Positions 17,378-26,679 of a DNA stretch of 64,000 nucleotides are shown here, in pieces. The notes under the pieces are model-generated. The model had not been told where the DNA came from. It made no database searches and saw nothing but the letters and a program-made list of their open reading frames with translations. The first letter of the stretch is position 1, and every line of letters starts with the position of its first letter. The position numbers were made by a program, and so were the translations under genes. Source of the stretch: Rhizobium favelukesii (GTDB taxonomy: Bacteria; Pseudomonadota; Alphaproteobacteria; Rhizobiales; Rhizobiaceae); the NCBI RefSeq assembly GCF_000577275.2, contig NZ_HG916852.1:2111001-2175000 (forward strand). Direction: 5' to 3'.

Positions 17378-18913
17378 CTACGCAAAGCTCCGACGCTTGC
17401 GGGAAACCACCGGCGTATCCTCGACTGCCGGGACGGTCTGCAGCACGCGCTTGGCGGGCAGGATCGCTATAACTTCGGTGCCTTCGCGCAGCTTCGACTT
17501 GAGGATGAACTGGCCGTCGTGCTTGGCGAGGATCGCCTGAACAATCGGCAGACCGAGGCCGGTGCCCTGTTCTGCGCTCTTGATCGCGATCGACCCCTGG
17601 CCGAAAGCCGACAGGACTACAGGGATCTCTTCTTCCGGAATTCCGGGACCGTTGTCCTTGATGGAGATGTACTGGCCGCCGCCTGCCGTCCAGCCGACCT
17701 TCACGTGGATTTCGCCGGCTTGTGGCGTGAACTTCACGGCGTTCGAAAGCAGGTTGAGGATGACCTGGCGCAGCGCTTTCTCGTCTGCCCAGACGGCAGG
17801 CAATTCGGCCTCGAACTGCTGCGAGATGGTGATGTTCTTGCCGCGGGCGCGCAGTTGCACCATGCCGATGCAATCTTCTGATATGTTCAGCAGCGAGATT
17901 GCGTCCTCGCTGAGCTCGTATTTGCCAGCCTCGATGCGCGACAGGTCGAGGATCTCGTTGATAAGGTTCAGCAGATGCTCGCCAGAGCGGTGGATGTCGT
18001 TGGTGTATTCCTTGTAGGTGGGGTTGTTGAGCGGCCCCATCACCTCGGCAGACATGACCTCCGAGAAGCCCAGGATGGCGTTAAGCGGTGTGCGCAATTC
18101 ATGTGACATGGAGGCGAGGAAGCGGGACTTTGCCAGGTTCGCTTCCTCCGCCCGACGACGGGCTTCATCCGACATAGATTTTGCGACTTCCAGCTCGGCG
18201 ATCAGATCGTCCTTCTCGGCCTGATATGCGAGGATCTTCAGGTTGGACTGGAAGAGCCGGTCGCTGATGTAGTTGAAAAGGATCACCGTCGTGGTGAAGA
18301 TGGCCGTCAGGCTGATCTCGAGGATTTCGCGGGAGAGCCCGGCCTTGGCAACCAGTCCGAGAACGACAGGTGCAAAGGTTATCAGGACCGACGGCGTCAG
18401 CATGAAGTTCGACATTGCCGTGACGGAGAGCGCAATGAGCAGCGTGGCACCTTTGTAGAGCAGGAAGCTAGAGGGCTCGCATGCGGTGCAGTCCTGCAGG
18501 GCGAACACCGCCCAGCAGCAGCCAACCATGAATTGCCCAAGCAAGAGAACGCGGCGCCATTTGCGCGCGGTTGTCGCGTTGATCTCCTGACCGCGGGCGC
18601 GTCGCGCGAGGAACACGTTTGCGGCATGGGCCGTCAGCGTGAGCAGCGCCCACAGAAAGATCTGCGTGTTTTCGGTGAAGTAGACGCCGAGAGCGGCAAT
18701 AATGATGACGAAGAGCGGTACGATCGACGCGCCCTGGAGGACAGCATTGATGTACATCACGAGGACGTCGCGATCGAATGCGCCGCTTGCTGCGTGGCTC
18801 GACTGGAGGCGTTCCCGCGTCAGTCGAACAGCCTTCGACACAGGCTTGTTCCGGTGACTGCGTGACTTGTCGACGATGTTCTTATCGGCCGATGTGCTAA
18901 CGCCTGTACTCAT
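17378..18913 (-). CDS. Membrane sensor histidine kinase, PleC/DivJ-like
   Basis: This 511-residue inner-membrane kinase has a basic, Ser-rich N-terminus and about five to six membrane helices between residues 52 and 220. A coiled linker (AYQAEKDDLIAELEVAKSMSDEARRRAEEAN) leads to the HisKA domain with the phosphoacceptor in SMSHELRTPLNAILGFSEVM (His near 271). The ATPase domain has N box LLSNAVKF, G1 DNGPGIPEEEI and G2 GTGLGLPIVQAI. The E-V-M-x-G-P-L-N-N-P-x-Y-x-E-Y segment after the H box is characteristic of the PleC/DivJ/PdhS kinases that feed DivK and CtrA. No response regulator is adjacent. A CtrA-like TTAA-N7-TTAG lies upstream. Confidence 0.92.
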   Translation of the reverse strand: MSTGVSTSADKNIVDKSRSHRNKPVSKAVRLTRERLQSSHAASGAFDRDVLVMYINAVLQGASIVPLFVIIIAALGVYFTENTQIFLWALLTLTAHAANVFLARRARGQEINATTARKWRRVLLLGQFMVGCCWAVFALQDCTACEPSSFLLYKGATLLIALSVTAMSNFMLTPSVLITFAPVVLGLVAKAGLSREILEISLTAIFTTTVILFNYISDRLFQSNLKILAYQAEKDDLIAELEVAKSMSDEARRRAEEANLAKSRFLASMSHELRTPLNAILGFSEVMSAEVMGPLNNPTYKEYTNDIHRSGEHLLNLINEILDLSRIEAGKYELSEDAISLLNISEDCIGMVQLRARGKNITISQQFEAELPAVWADEKALRQVILNLLSNAVKFTPQAGEIHVKVGWTAGGGQYISIKDNGPGIPEEEIPVVLSAFGQGSIAIKSAEQGTGLGLPIVQAILAKHDGQFILKSKLREGTEVIAILPAKRVLQTVPAVEDTPVVSRKRRSFA

Positions 18914-19019
18914 TGTGCACGTTGAAACTTGATCCGCGGGTGTCTACACCCTAGACCGCAATTCTTAAGATGATGTTAGGCATCTTTGCCAAGGATTTGT
19001 TTTTGAAGGAGGCGAAAGC

Positions 19020-19556
19020 GTGACACGCGGTTTGCGGGTGATGCGCGACGGCGTGACGGCGCTGGCTCTGCTGGCATTCCTATGGCTGATTGCAGCCAAG
19101 CTGAACGACGGGGCCGAGACGGTTTATTCCGGCCAATTTCATGCGGCGGACGGCGACAGCCTGAACCTCGGCAAGGAGCGAATGCGGCTTTACGGCATCG
19201 ATGCGCCGGAGCTCAGCCAGAGGTGCGAACGGGCAGGCAGCGCATGGGCATGCGGGCAGGAGGCGAAGCGGGCACTGCAGGTTCTTATCGTGCCGGCAGA
19301 TACGCAGTGCAGCGGAACGGAGCGGGACCGCTTCGATCGTCTGCTTGTCGTCTGTCGTTCCGGCGGCGTCGATCTTAACGCTGCAATGGTGCGCAGAGGC
19401 ATGGCGGTATCCTATGGCGCCTATGGCGACGAGGAAGCGCGGGCGCGGGTGGAGAAAGCCGGACTCTGGGCAGGCACGTTCGAGATGCCCCGCAGCGTCC
19501 GCGACCATGCGCCGCGTGCAGATGCTCGTGGCATCATGGGGTTGCTTGGATGGTGA
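19020..19556 (+). CDS. Thermonuclease-family (SNase-like) protein
   Basis: This 178-residue protein has an N-terminal signal anchor (VTALALLAFLWLIAAKL) and a staphylococcal-nuclease-like OB-fold domain. Family features are the HAADGDSLNLG start, RMRLYGIDAPEL, QEAKRALQVLI, DRFDRLLVVC and MAVSYGAYGDEEARAR. The first Arg of the catalytic set (in R-L-Y-G-I-D-A-P-E) and the Asp/Glu positions are present. It probably acts outside the cytoplasm. The GTG start at 19020 has an excellent AAGGAGG ribosome site. It overlaps the next gene by 7 bases. Confidence 0.88.
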   Translation: MTRGLRVMRDGVTALALLAFLWLIAAKLNDGAETVYSGQFHAADGDSLNLGKERMRLYGIDAPELSQRCERAGSAWACGQEAKRALQVLIVPADTQCSGTERDRFDRLLVVCRSGGVDLNAAMVRRGMAVSYGAYGDEEARARVEKAGLWAGTFEMPRSVRDHAPRADARGIMGLLGW

Positions 19557-20200
19557 TTGGCAAAAACGCGCCGGACGAGTGGGTGCTGGATGCTCTTCGG
19601 CAGGAGATTGCAGCCTGCCGCATCTGTCGTGACGCGCCGCTTGGCGGGGCGGTCGCTCGTTTGCCGCACGAGCCACGGCCAGTCGCCGTGATATCGTCGA
19701 AGGCGAGGATATTGATCGCGGGGCAGGCGCCTGGCCTCAGGGTTCACGAGACCGGCATTCCGTTCAACGATGCATCCGGCGATCGCCTGCGCGACTGGCT
19801 GCAGGTCGATCGGGAGACGTTTTACGACCGCGATCGCTTCGCCATCGTGCCGATGGGCTTCTGTTTCCCCGGCTATGACGCCAAGGGTAGCGACCTGCCG
19901 CCGCGCCGCGAATGCGCACCACACTGGCAGAGCAGGACGATTTCGGCGATGCCGCAGATTGAACTTCTGCTGGCGGTCGGCCGATATGCGCAGGCCTGGC
20001 ACATGGGCGCCAAGCGCCGCGAAAACATGACCGAGACAGTGCGGGCCTGGCGGGCGACGCTGTCGCATCGGCGCTCACCGGCAATTTTGCCGCTGCCACA
20101 TCCGAGTTGGCGCAACACGGCCTGGATCAAGCGCAATCCGTGGTTCGAGGCGGAGCTGCTGCCAATTCTGCGGGAACGCGTGAAACTCCTGACTGACTGA
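19550..20200 (+). CDS. Uracil-DNA glycosylase family protein
   Basis: This 216-residue cytoplasmic protein has the uracil-glycosylase superfamily fold. It shows an N-terminal AACRICRDAP cysteine pair, the motif ILIAGQAPGLRVHETGIPF, then DRLRDWLQVD, a central LLLAVGRYAQAWH and the C-terminal PLPHPSWRN, where H-P-S is the active-site motif 2 region. Two further cysteines (GFCFPGY, RECAPHW) could complete an iron-sulphur site as in family 4/5 enzymes. Whether it excises uracil or another base is not certain. Its start overlaps the nuclease gene by 7 bases, suggesting co-translation. Confidence 0.88.
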   Translation: MVIGKNAPDEWVLDALRQEIAACRICRDAPLGGAVARLPHEPRPVAVISSKARILIAGQAPGLRVHETGIPFNDASGDRLRDWLQVDRETFYDRDRFAIVPMGFCFPGYDAKGSDLPPRRECAPHWQSRTISAMPQIELLLAVGRYAQAWHMGAKRRENMTETVRAWRATLSHRRSPAILPLPHPSWRNTAWIKRNPWFEAELLPILRERVKLLTD

Positions 20201-20267
20201 AACAAAATTCTTTTAAACTGCCGGAATCGCGCTATACAGAGAAAATAATTCGAAGGGGCTTTGCTGT

Positions 20268-20756
20268 ATGGACCGTCTTGACCGCAAGATCCTGCGCCTT
20301 TTGCAGGAAGATTCGACTTTGGCCGTTGCCGATCTCGCCAAGAAGGTCGGGCTTTCCACGACACCCTGCTGGCGGCGCATCCAGAAGATGGAAGAGGATG
20401 GCGTCATCAAGCGCCGCGTCGCCATCCTTGATCCGGAAAAGGTCAACACCAAGGTCACGGTCTTCGTGTCGATCCGGACAGCAACGCACTCGATCGAGTG
20501 GCTGCGGCGTTTTTCGGAAGTCGTTGCCGATTTTCCCGAGGTGGTCGAGTTCTATCGCATGAGCGGCGACGTGGACTATTTGCTGCGCGTGGTCGTGCCA
20601 GATATTGCCGCCTATGACGCCTTCTACAAGCGGATGATCGCGAAGATCGAGATCCGCGACGTGTCTTCCACCTTCGCCATGGAGCAGATCAAGTATTCGA
20701 CGCAGCTGCCGCTCGATTACATGATTCTCGACAACGCCAAATCGAACGAGGACTGA
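20268..20756 (+). CDS. Lrp/AsnC-family transcriptional regulator
   Basis: This 162-residue DNA-binding regulator starts MDRLDRKILRLLQEDSTLAVADLAKKVGLSTTPCWRRI, the Lrp/AsnC helix-turn-helix, then the RAM effector domain (VFVSIRTATH, VEFYRMSGDVDYLLRVVVPDIAAYDAF). The G-D-x-D-Y-L-L motif forms the amino-acid-responsive site. It probably controls a nearby or distant amino-acid gene; the target cannot be read. The sugar permease gene downstream points toward it, so it is not in an operon with that transporter. About 70 bases upstream are AT-rich and likely hold its promoter. Confidence 0.93.
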   Translation: MDRLDRKILRLLQEDSTLAVADLAKKVGLSTTPCWRRIQKMEEDGVIKRRVAILDPEKVNTKVTVFVSIRTATHSIEWLRRFSEVVADFPEVVEFYRMSGDVDYLLRVVVPDIAAYDAFYKRMIAKIEIRDVSSTFAMEQIKYSTQLPLDYMILDNAKSNED

Positions 20757-20785
20757 GGGGACGCCGCTGGTCGCTGCGCCTTCTG

Positions 20786-21784
20786 CTACTCGCTTTGCCG
20801 CAGGTTTCTCAGCCGGTCGAAAAGAACCGCGAGAACGATCGCGCCGCCGATGAAGGTGCCCTGCCAGAAGGCATTGATACCAAGCAAGCCAAGGCTGTTT
20901 CGGATGACTTCGATCAAGGCAGCGCCGACGATGGCACCGAAGGCGGTGCCGACGCCGCCGGCGAGATTGGCGCCGCCGATGACGGCTGCGGCAATCACCT
21001 GCAGTTCCATGCCCGCGCCGATGTTCGTGGTTACGGCGCCAAGCCAGCCGGTCTGGATGATGCCGGCAACACCGGCCGACAACGCCGAGATCATATAGAT
21101 CGCGACCTTGATCTTCCTGACGGGCACGCCAGTCAGCGTCGCGGCGTGCTCGTTTCCACCGATGGCGAAGACGTAGCGACCAAATCGCGTCCAGCGCAGC
21201 ACAAAGCCGGTCAGAAGTGCCAGAACCGCCATGTATAGCACTGGGTTGGCGATGCCGAAGAGCCATGCGCCGCCGCCGAGCGCCAGCAGCTTGTCGTGAT
21301 CCGGGCCAAACTGGAAGACGACGGTGTTGTTCGAGGCCACCATCGCGAGGCTGCGGGCAATCGACAACATGCCGAGCGTGACGACGAAGGGCGGGAAATC
21401 GAGATAGGCGATCAGGATGCCATTGAACGCGCCGACCACCAGCGCTGTGCCAATCGAGGCTGCAATGCCCGTTCCGATGCCGTAGCCGGCATGCATGGTA
21501 ACCGCGAGCACCATACTACAGAGGCAAAGGACCGAACCGACCGAGAGGTCGATGCCGCCCGTGATGATGACCAGCGTCATGCCGAGCGCGATGATCGCGA
21601 TGAAGGTGACGTTGCGGGTGATGTTGTAAAGGTTGGCGGGCGTGGCGAAGGAGCTGGTCGCGAAGGACAGGAAGATACAGGCGAGAACGACGGCAACGAG
21701 GACCCAGAAGGTCTGGCTCGCGAATACCGATGCGAACCAGCTGCGTTGCTTCTGCGCTATCGTCTGATCGAGGGTTATTGCCAT
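20786..21784 (-). CDS. Ribose-type sugar ABC transporter, permease
   Basis: This 332-residue inner-membrane permease is of the RbsC/AraH family. It has about nine hydrophobic segments, including TFWVLVAVVLACIFLSF, and the family motifs IITGGIDLSVGSVLCL and GRYVFAIGGNEHAATLTGVPV, the cytoplasmic loop that contacts the ATPase. It follows the ATPase gene by 35 bases on the same strand. Together with the binding protein at 23804-24793 these form a pentose/hexose or sugar-derivative importer. The substrate is not given by the sequence. Confidence 0.93.
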   Translation of the reverse strand: MAITLDQTIAQKQRSWFASVFASQTFWVLVAVVLACIFLSFATSSFATPANLYNITRNVTFIAIIALGMTLVIITGGIDLSVGSVLCLCSMVLAVTMHAGYGIGTGIAASIGTALVVGAFNGILIAYLDFPPFVVTLGMLSIARSLAMVASNNTVVFQFGPDHDKLLALGGGAWLFGIANPVLYMAVLALLTGFVLRWTRFGRYVFAIGGNEHAATLTGVPVRKIKVAIYMISALSAGVAGIIQTGWLGAVTTNIGAGMELQVIAAAVIGGANLAGGVGTAFGAIVGAALIEVIRNSLGLLGINAFWQGTFIGGAIVLAVLFDRLRNLRQSE

Positions 21785-21819
21785 GGTCGACCTTCACTTA
21801 CGTTAGGACCGGGTACGGA

Positions 21820-22560
<741 letters not shown>

Positions 22561-22714
22561 CAGCCGTCTAGCCTCCCAAAGCCGCGACCCTGTTTCGAGC
22601 CGCGATTTCGCCCGCCAGTTTCGTCCCCGCGAGCGCTCTCGACATTTATCCAGAACCACGCGAAACCGTCAATCGGATGTCGCTAATTTGCGGTCCCCGC
22701 TACAATTATTCGTT

Positions 22715-22725
22715 TTGTAGTACAA
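22715..22725. promoter_or_regulatory. TTGTAGTACAA palindrome, possible GntR/FCD operator
   Basis: TTGTA and TACAA are perfect inverted arms around a single G. CTACAA at 22700-22705 pairs with TTGTAG at 22715-22720 as a second, overlapping repeat. The site sits between the leftward ATPase (start 22560) and the rightward epimerase (start 22777). The T-x-G-T-x-x-T-A-C-x-A pattern is typical of GntR-family (FCD type) operators. No GntR gene lies in the window. Confidence 0.5.
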
Positions 22726-22776
22726 TTTCGTTGACGCGCGGAAGTGTCTGTATATTAGCTGTTGTTGGAGGAGAGC

Positions 22777-23757
22777 ATGCTGATCCTTGTCACCGGTGCA
22801 ACGGGCAAGGTCGGGCAGCACTTCATCGTTGGGCTGCTCGACGATCCGCGATTTTCAAAGGCGCGCATTCGCGCGCTTTGTCATAATCGCTTGTGCCCAG
22901 AAACCGAGCGTGTCGAGGCGGTGCGCGGCTCGATCAGCGATCGCGAGGCGGTGAGGAATGCGCTCGCTGATGTCACGCATGTCGTGCATCTCGCGACGTG
23001 CAAGGAGACGCCAGACGAGGTCATGGACGTCACCGTCAAGGGACTTTTCTGGCTTCTCGAGGGCTTCAGAACGAGCGCCACTGCGCGCCAATTCATTCTC
23101 ATCGGCGGCGATGCGGGGATCGGCCACTTCTTCTATCGCCATGAAGCGCCAATCACTGAAGCGACGCCGCATCAGGCCTATCCCGGCTGCTATGCGCTGT
23201 CGAAGGTGCTGGAAGAGGTGATGCTGGTGCAGTTCCAAATCCAGTACGGCATCAATGGCTGCTGTCTGCGTGCGCCCTGGATCATGGAGAAGGACGACTT
23301 CAAGTTCACATTGTCGTTCGGCGACGACGTTTTCGGCGGGCCGGACTGGAAGGCGCTCGTGCCGCGGGCTGACGCGGAACGCTATGCACGGGAGCACGCG
23401 GTTCCGCTGTTGCGTGATGCTGACGGCAGGCCCTTGAAGCGCAATTTCGTTCACGTCGACGACCTCGTCTCCGCGATCCTTGCCGCGCTCGACAATCCGC
23501 GCGCCAAAGGGCAGCTGTTCAACATTTGCATGGACCGACCCGTCGACTACGGTGAGGTTGCGGCCCACCTTGCGCGGACGCGCGAGCTCGGCTCGGTCGA
23601 CATACCGAGCCAATTCCATTCGAACTGGATGGACAACAGCAAGGCGAAGTACCTGCTTGGATGGCGGCCCGTCTACGATCCGGAAATGCTTATCGACTCG
23701 GCCTGGGGGTATGTGCGTTCGGAGGAGGATCCTCGCATCGTCTGGTATCCGGGTTGA
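22777..23757 (+). CDS. NAD-dependent epimerase/dehydratase family protein
   Basis: This 326-residue extended short-chain dehydrogenase has the Rossmann motif VTGATGKVGQHF at its N-terminus and the catalytic Y-x3-K in CYALSKVLEE. Other family features are DVTHVVHLAT and the C-terminal NFVHVDDLVSAILAAL. It probably oxidises, epimerises or dehydrates a sugar or nucleotide-sugar-like substrate. It lies between the ATPase and the binding-protein genes of the sugar importer, 46 bases from the latter, so it most likely acts on the imported sugar. The start at 22777 follows a GGAGGAG ribosome site. Confidence 0.88.
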   Translation: MLILVTGATGKVGQHFIVGLLDDPRFSKARIRALCHNRLCPETERVEAVRGSISDREAVRNALADVTHVVHLATCKETPDEVMDVTVKGLFWLLEGFRTSATARQFILIGGDAGIGHFFYRHEAPITEATPHQAYPGCYALSKVLEEVMLVQFQIQYGINGCCLRAPWIMEKDDFKFTLSFGDDVFGGPDWKALVPRADAERYAREHAVPLLRDADGRPLKRNFVHVDDLVSAILAALDNPRAKGQLFNICMDRPVDYGEVAAHLARTRELGSVDIPSQFHSNWMDNSKAKYLLGWRPVYDPEMLIDSAWGYVRSEEDPRIVWYPG

Positions 23758-23803
23758 TCATGTGGCGGGCGATGGCGTCCGCCATTTTCAATGGGAGGTA
23801 ACT

Positions 23804-24793
23804 ATGAGGAAGGCATTATTGCTTACAGCCGCGGTGCTGGCGCTGACGGCCGGACAGGCCCTGGCGGCCAAGAAACAGTTGGTCATCGTCGTGAAGGGCC
23901 TCGACAACCCGTTCTTCGAGGCGATCAACCAAGGTTGTCAGAAATGGAACAAGGAAAATCCGGACTCCGAATATGAATGCTTCTACACTGGTCCTGCATC
24001 GACCTCCGATGAAGCCGGCGAGGCGCAAATCGTTCAGGATATGTTGGGCAAAGCGGAAACGGCGGCCATCGCCATTTCACCGTCGAATGCCAAACTGATC
24101 GCACAGACGCTGAGAACGGCAAGCCCTAAAGTGCCTGTCATGACGCTCGACGCCGACCTTGCGGCAGAAGACTCAGCACTGCGCAAGACGTATCTCGGCA
24201 CCGACAACTATCTGATGGGCGCACGCATCGGCGAATACATCAAGAAGGCAAAGCCGAAGGGCGGCAAGATCTGCACGATCGAAGGCAATCCTGGCGCCGA
24301 CAATATCCTGCGCCGCGCTCAGGGGATGCGTGACACCCTGACCGGCCAGAAAGGCCTGGCCGAGCTGAAAGGCGAGGGCGGGTGGACGGAAGTTGCCGGT
24401 TGCCCGGTCTTCACGAACGACAACGGCGCCACCGGCGTGCAGGCGATGACCGATATTCTCGCCGCCAACACCGACCTCGATGCCTTCGGCATCATGGGCG
24501 GCTGGCCGCTGTTCGGCGCGCCGCAGCCCTATCGCGACCTGTTCAAGCCGATGGCTGAGAAGATTGGCAAGAACGAGTTCGTCATCGGTGCGGCCGACAC
24601 GATCGGCGATGAAGTCGCCATCGCCAAGGAAGGCCTCGTGACGGCACTTGTCGGCCAGCGGCCATTCGAGATGGGCTACAAGGCACCATCGGTGATGATG
24701 GATCTGATCGCCGGCAAGCCGGTCGAGGATCCTGTTTTCACCGGCCTCGATGAGTGCACGAAGGATACGGTCGATACCTGCATCCAGAAATAG
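23804..24793 (+). CDS. Sugar ABC transporter, periplasmic binding protein
   Basis: This 329-residue protein has a cleavable signal peptide (RKALLLTAAVLALTAGQALA) and a type I periplasmic binding fold of the RbsB/XylF group. Typical segments are VIVVKGLDNPFFEAINQG, AIAISPSNAKLIAQTL, VPVMTLDADLA, ICTIEGNPGADNILRRAQGM and GIMGGWPLFG. It is expressed with the epimerase gene (46-base gap) and serves the permease and ATPase on the opposite strand. Paired cysteines (QGCQKW...YECFY, AGCPVF, DECTKDTVDTC) suggest periplasmic disulphides. A terminator follows. Confidence 0.93.
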   Translation: MRKALLLTAAVLALTAGQALAAKKQLVIVVKGLDNPFFEAINQGCQKWNKENPDSEYECFYTGPASTSDEAGEAQIVQDMLGKAETAAIAISPSNAKLIAQTLRTASPKVPVMTLDADLAAEDSALRKTYLGTDNYLMGARIGEYIKKAKPKGGKICTIEGNPGADNILRRAQGMRDTLTGQKGLAELKGEGGWTEVAGCPVFTNDNGATGVQAMTDILAANTDLDAFGIMGGWPLFGAPQPYRDLFKPMAEKIGKNEFVIGAADTIGDEVAIAKEGLVTALVGQRPFEMGYKAPSVMMDLIAGKPVEDPVFTGLDECTKDTVDTCIQK

Positions 24794-24806
24794 TTGGCAG
24801 GAGGGA

Positions 24807-24837
24807 CAGCGGGTGGGCGAAGATCGTCCGCCCGCTG
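24807..24837 (+). terminator. Terminator of the sugar binding-protein gene
   Basis: CAGCGGGTGGGCG and CGTCCGCCCGCTG form a strong stem with two G-T wobbles and a short AAGAT loop, followed by CTCTTT. It starts 13 bases after the stop codon. Confidence 0.65.
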
Positions 24838-24861
24838 CTCTTTGACGGACGAATGCGGCGA

Positions 24862-25563
24862 TCACTGCGCCGCCGATGTCCGCTCCAGCCTAGCGACGAC
24901 CTTCTCGCTCGTCAGTTCCCGGACTGCATCCTTGCCGATCCAGCGGGCTGTCCGGTCGTCCGACGCGGCAAGGCTCTCGGCAAGTGCCAGCGCGCGACCA
25001 TGACAGCGGAGGTTGCGTTTGCCGATGTTTCTCAGCGCCCAGTTCACCGCCTTGCGCACGAAATTGCGCGGGTCGGCAGCATGTGCCGCTATGAGCGGAA
25101 GCCATGCCAGCAACGTCTCGTCCGGCTCTTGCTTCAAATGAACGGCAGCGCCTGCCATCATCGCGAAGGCGGTTCGCCGGACAAACTCCCGATCATCGGC
25201 TGCGAATTCGGGGACTAGTGCCTCGATGCGGGCCTCGACGCAAAGATCGGCCGCGCAATCGACTATTTCCCACGAGTCGAAATCATCGGCCCAGGTTCGC
25301 GCGATATCTGGTGTGAGCTTCTTCGGTTCGGCCGTATAGAGTGCGAGTAGACGCGCCTCGCGGACGTTGCTTTGCCAAAGCTCGAGGGCACGGGCGTGGT
25401 TTCGCTTCGCTGCTCTGGCGATCTTTTGGAGGTCTGGATTGGAGATTCCGAGCGCCGTTTCGGTGACGATGCCGAAACGGGCCATACCTGCGATATTTTC
25501 CTCCGAGCGCAACGCCTGCAGATGCGCAATCAGCTCCGCGGCGGTGGAGGAAGGACCGATCAT
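24862..25563 (-). CDS. DNA alkylation repair protein (HEAT-like, AlkD-related)
   Basis: This 233-residue cytoplasmic protein belongs to the ALK family of HEAT-repeat DNA glycosylases. The diagnostic segment is IARTWADDFDSWEIVDCAADLC, containing the W-x-x-D-F-x-S-W-E-x-x-D motif with the Asp used in base excision; AAHAADPRNFVRKAVNWALRNIGKRN follows. It removes bulky alkylated purines in characterised members. Its start overlaps the stop of the upstream dehydrogenase gene by 4 bases, so the two are co-expressed, though no biochemical link is obvious. Confidence 0.9.
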   Translation of the reverse strand: MIGPSSTAAELIAHLQALRSEENIAGMARFGIVTETALGISNPDLQKIARAAKRNHARALELWQSNVREARLLALYTAEPKKLTPDIARTWADDFDSWEIVDCAADLCVEARIEALVPEFAADDREFVRRTAFAMMAGAAVHLKQEPDETLLAWLPLIAAHAADPRNFVRKAVNWALRNIGKRNLRCHGRALALAESLAASDDRTARWIGKDAVRELTSEKVVARLERTSAAQ

Positions 25564-26429
25564 TTCTCGAGTCGAGCCAACAGCGAGGACGTATCCCATC
25601 TGTTGCCGCCCATGGCCTGTACGTCGCCGTAAAACTGGTCGACAAGGGCGGTGACTGGCAGCTTCGCGCCGTTGCGGCGCGCTTCGTTGAGGACGATACC
25701 GAGATCCTTGCGCATCCAATCGATGGCGAAGCCGAAGTCGTACTTGCCCGCGTTCATCGTCTTGTGCCTGTTCTCCATCTGCCAAGAGCCGGCGGCACCC
25801 TTGGAGATAACCTCGACAACCTTCTCGATGTCGAGGCCGGCGCGCTTGCCGAAATGAATGCCTTCCGCGAGCCCCTGGACGAGACCGGCGATGCAGATCT
25901 GGTTGATCATCTTGGTCAGCTGACCGGCGCCGGCCGGTCCCATGAGGCCGACCATGCGGGCGTAAGCATCGATCACCGGCTTCGCCTTCTCGAACGTGGC
26001 TTCATCGCCGCCGCACATGACGGTCAGAACGCCGTTTTCGGCGCCTGCCTGCCCGCCGGAGACGGGGGCGTCGATAAAGCCACAGCCCTTGTCTTTCGCC
26101 GCGCCATAAAGCTCGCGGGCGACTTCTGCGCTCGCGGTCGTATTGTCGATCAGGATCGCACCCGGCTTCATCGTCTCGAGAGCGCCGTTCTCCGCCATTG
26201 TCACTGCGCGGAGATCATCGTCATTGCCAACACAGGTAAAGACGAAATCAGCATCCTTTGCGGCTTCCGCGGGCGTGGGGGCTGACTTGCCGCCGAATCT
26301 CTCCGCCCAGGCGGCGGCCTTTCCTGCGGTCCGGTTATAGACCGTGACGTCATGGCCGCCTTTCACCTTGAGGTGGCCCGCCATGGGAAACCCCATCACG
26401 CCGAGACCGATGAATGCGACTTTTGCCAT
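25560..26429 (-). CDS. NAD(P)-dependent beta-hydroxyacid dehydrogenase
   Basis: This 289-residue enzyme is of the 3-hydroxyisobutyrate dehydrogenase family. The Rossmann motif is FIGLGVMGFPMAGHL, the substrate motif FIDAPVSGGQAGAENG, and the catalytic Lys lies in GAGQLTKMINQICIAG. It could act on 3-hydroxyisobutyrate, tartronate semialdehyde or a related short acid. The start MAKVAFIG is chosen over a longer frame to 26639. It diverges from the ssuA gene across an AT-rich region. Confidence 0.92.
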   Translation of the reverse strand: MAKVAFIGLGVMGFPMAGHLKVKGGHDVTVYNRTAGKAAAWAERFGGKSAPTPAEAAKDADFVFTCVGNDDDLRAVTMAENGALETMKPGAILIDNTTASAEVARELYGAAKDKGCGFIDAPVSGGQAGAENGVLTVMCGGDEATFEKAKPVIDAYARMVGLMGPAGAGQLTKMINQICIAGLVQGLAEGIHFGKRAGLDIEKVVEVISKGAAGSWQMENRHKTMNAGKYDFGFAIDWMRKDLGIVLNEARRNGAKLPVTALVDQFYGDVQAMGGNRWDTSSLLARLEK

Positions 26430-26600
26430 GTGCCTATCCTTTCGCGATTGCAGGGCACGAGGATTAGCCGAAAGTACCGCGCGCGAAAAGTCGCCGGGGC
26501 CGCAAGTGACCTCGCAGCGGAAAAATTTTCCCCGAAAGCAGCGAATACTGGTCCGGATAATCCCGCAAGCGCACAAAGATAATAAATATAAATGTCGATT

Positions 26601-26618
26601 GAGTTTATAGAGTTTATC
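26601..26618 (+). repeat. Tandem 9-mer upstream of ssuA
   Basis: GAGTTTATA is followed directly by GAGTTTATC, in an AT-rich stretch (26570-26625) about 60 bases before the ssuA start. The position fits the promoter or an activator site of the sulfonate operon. Function is inferred only from placement. Confidence 0.4.
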
Positions 26619-26679
26619 AGAATTGGAGTATCGAAACATTGGAGCGGTGAGACCTGCCGACTTCCAAGGAGGAACAACT

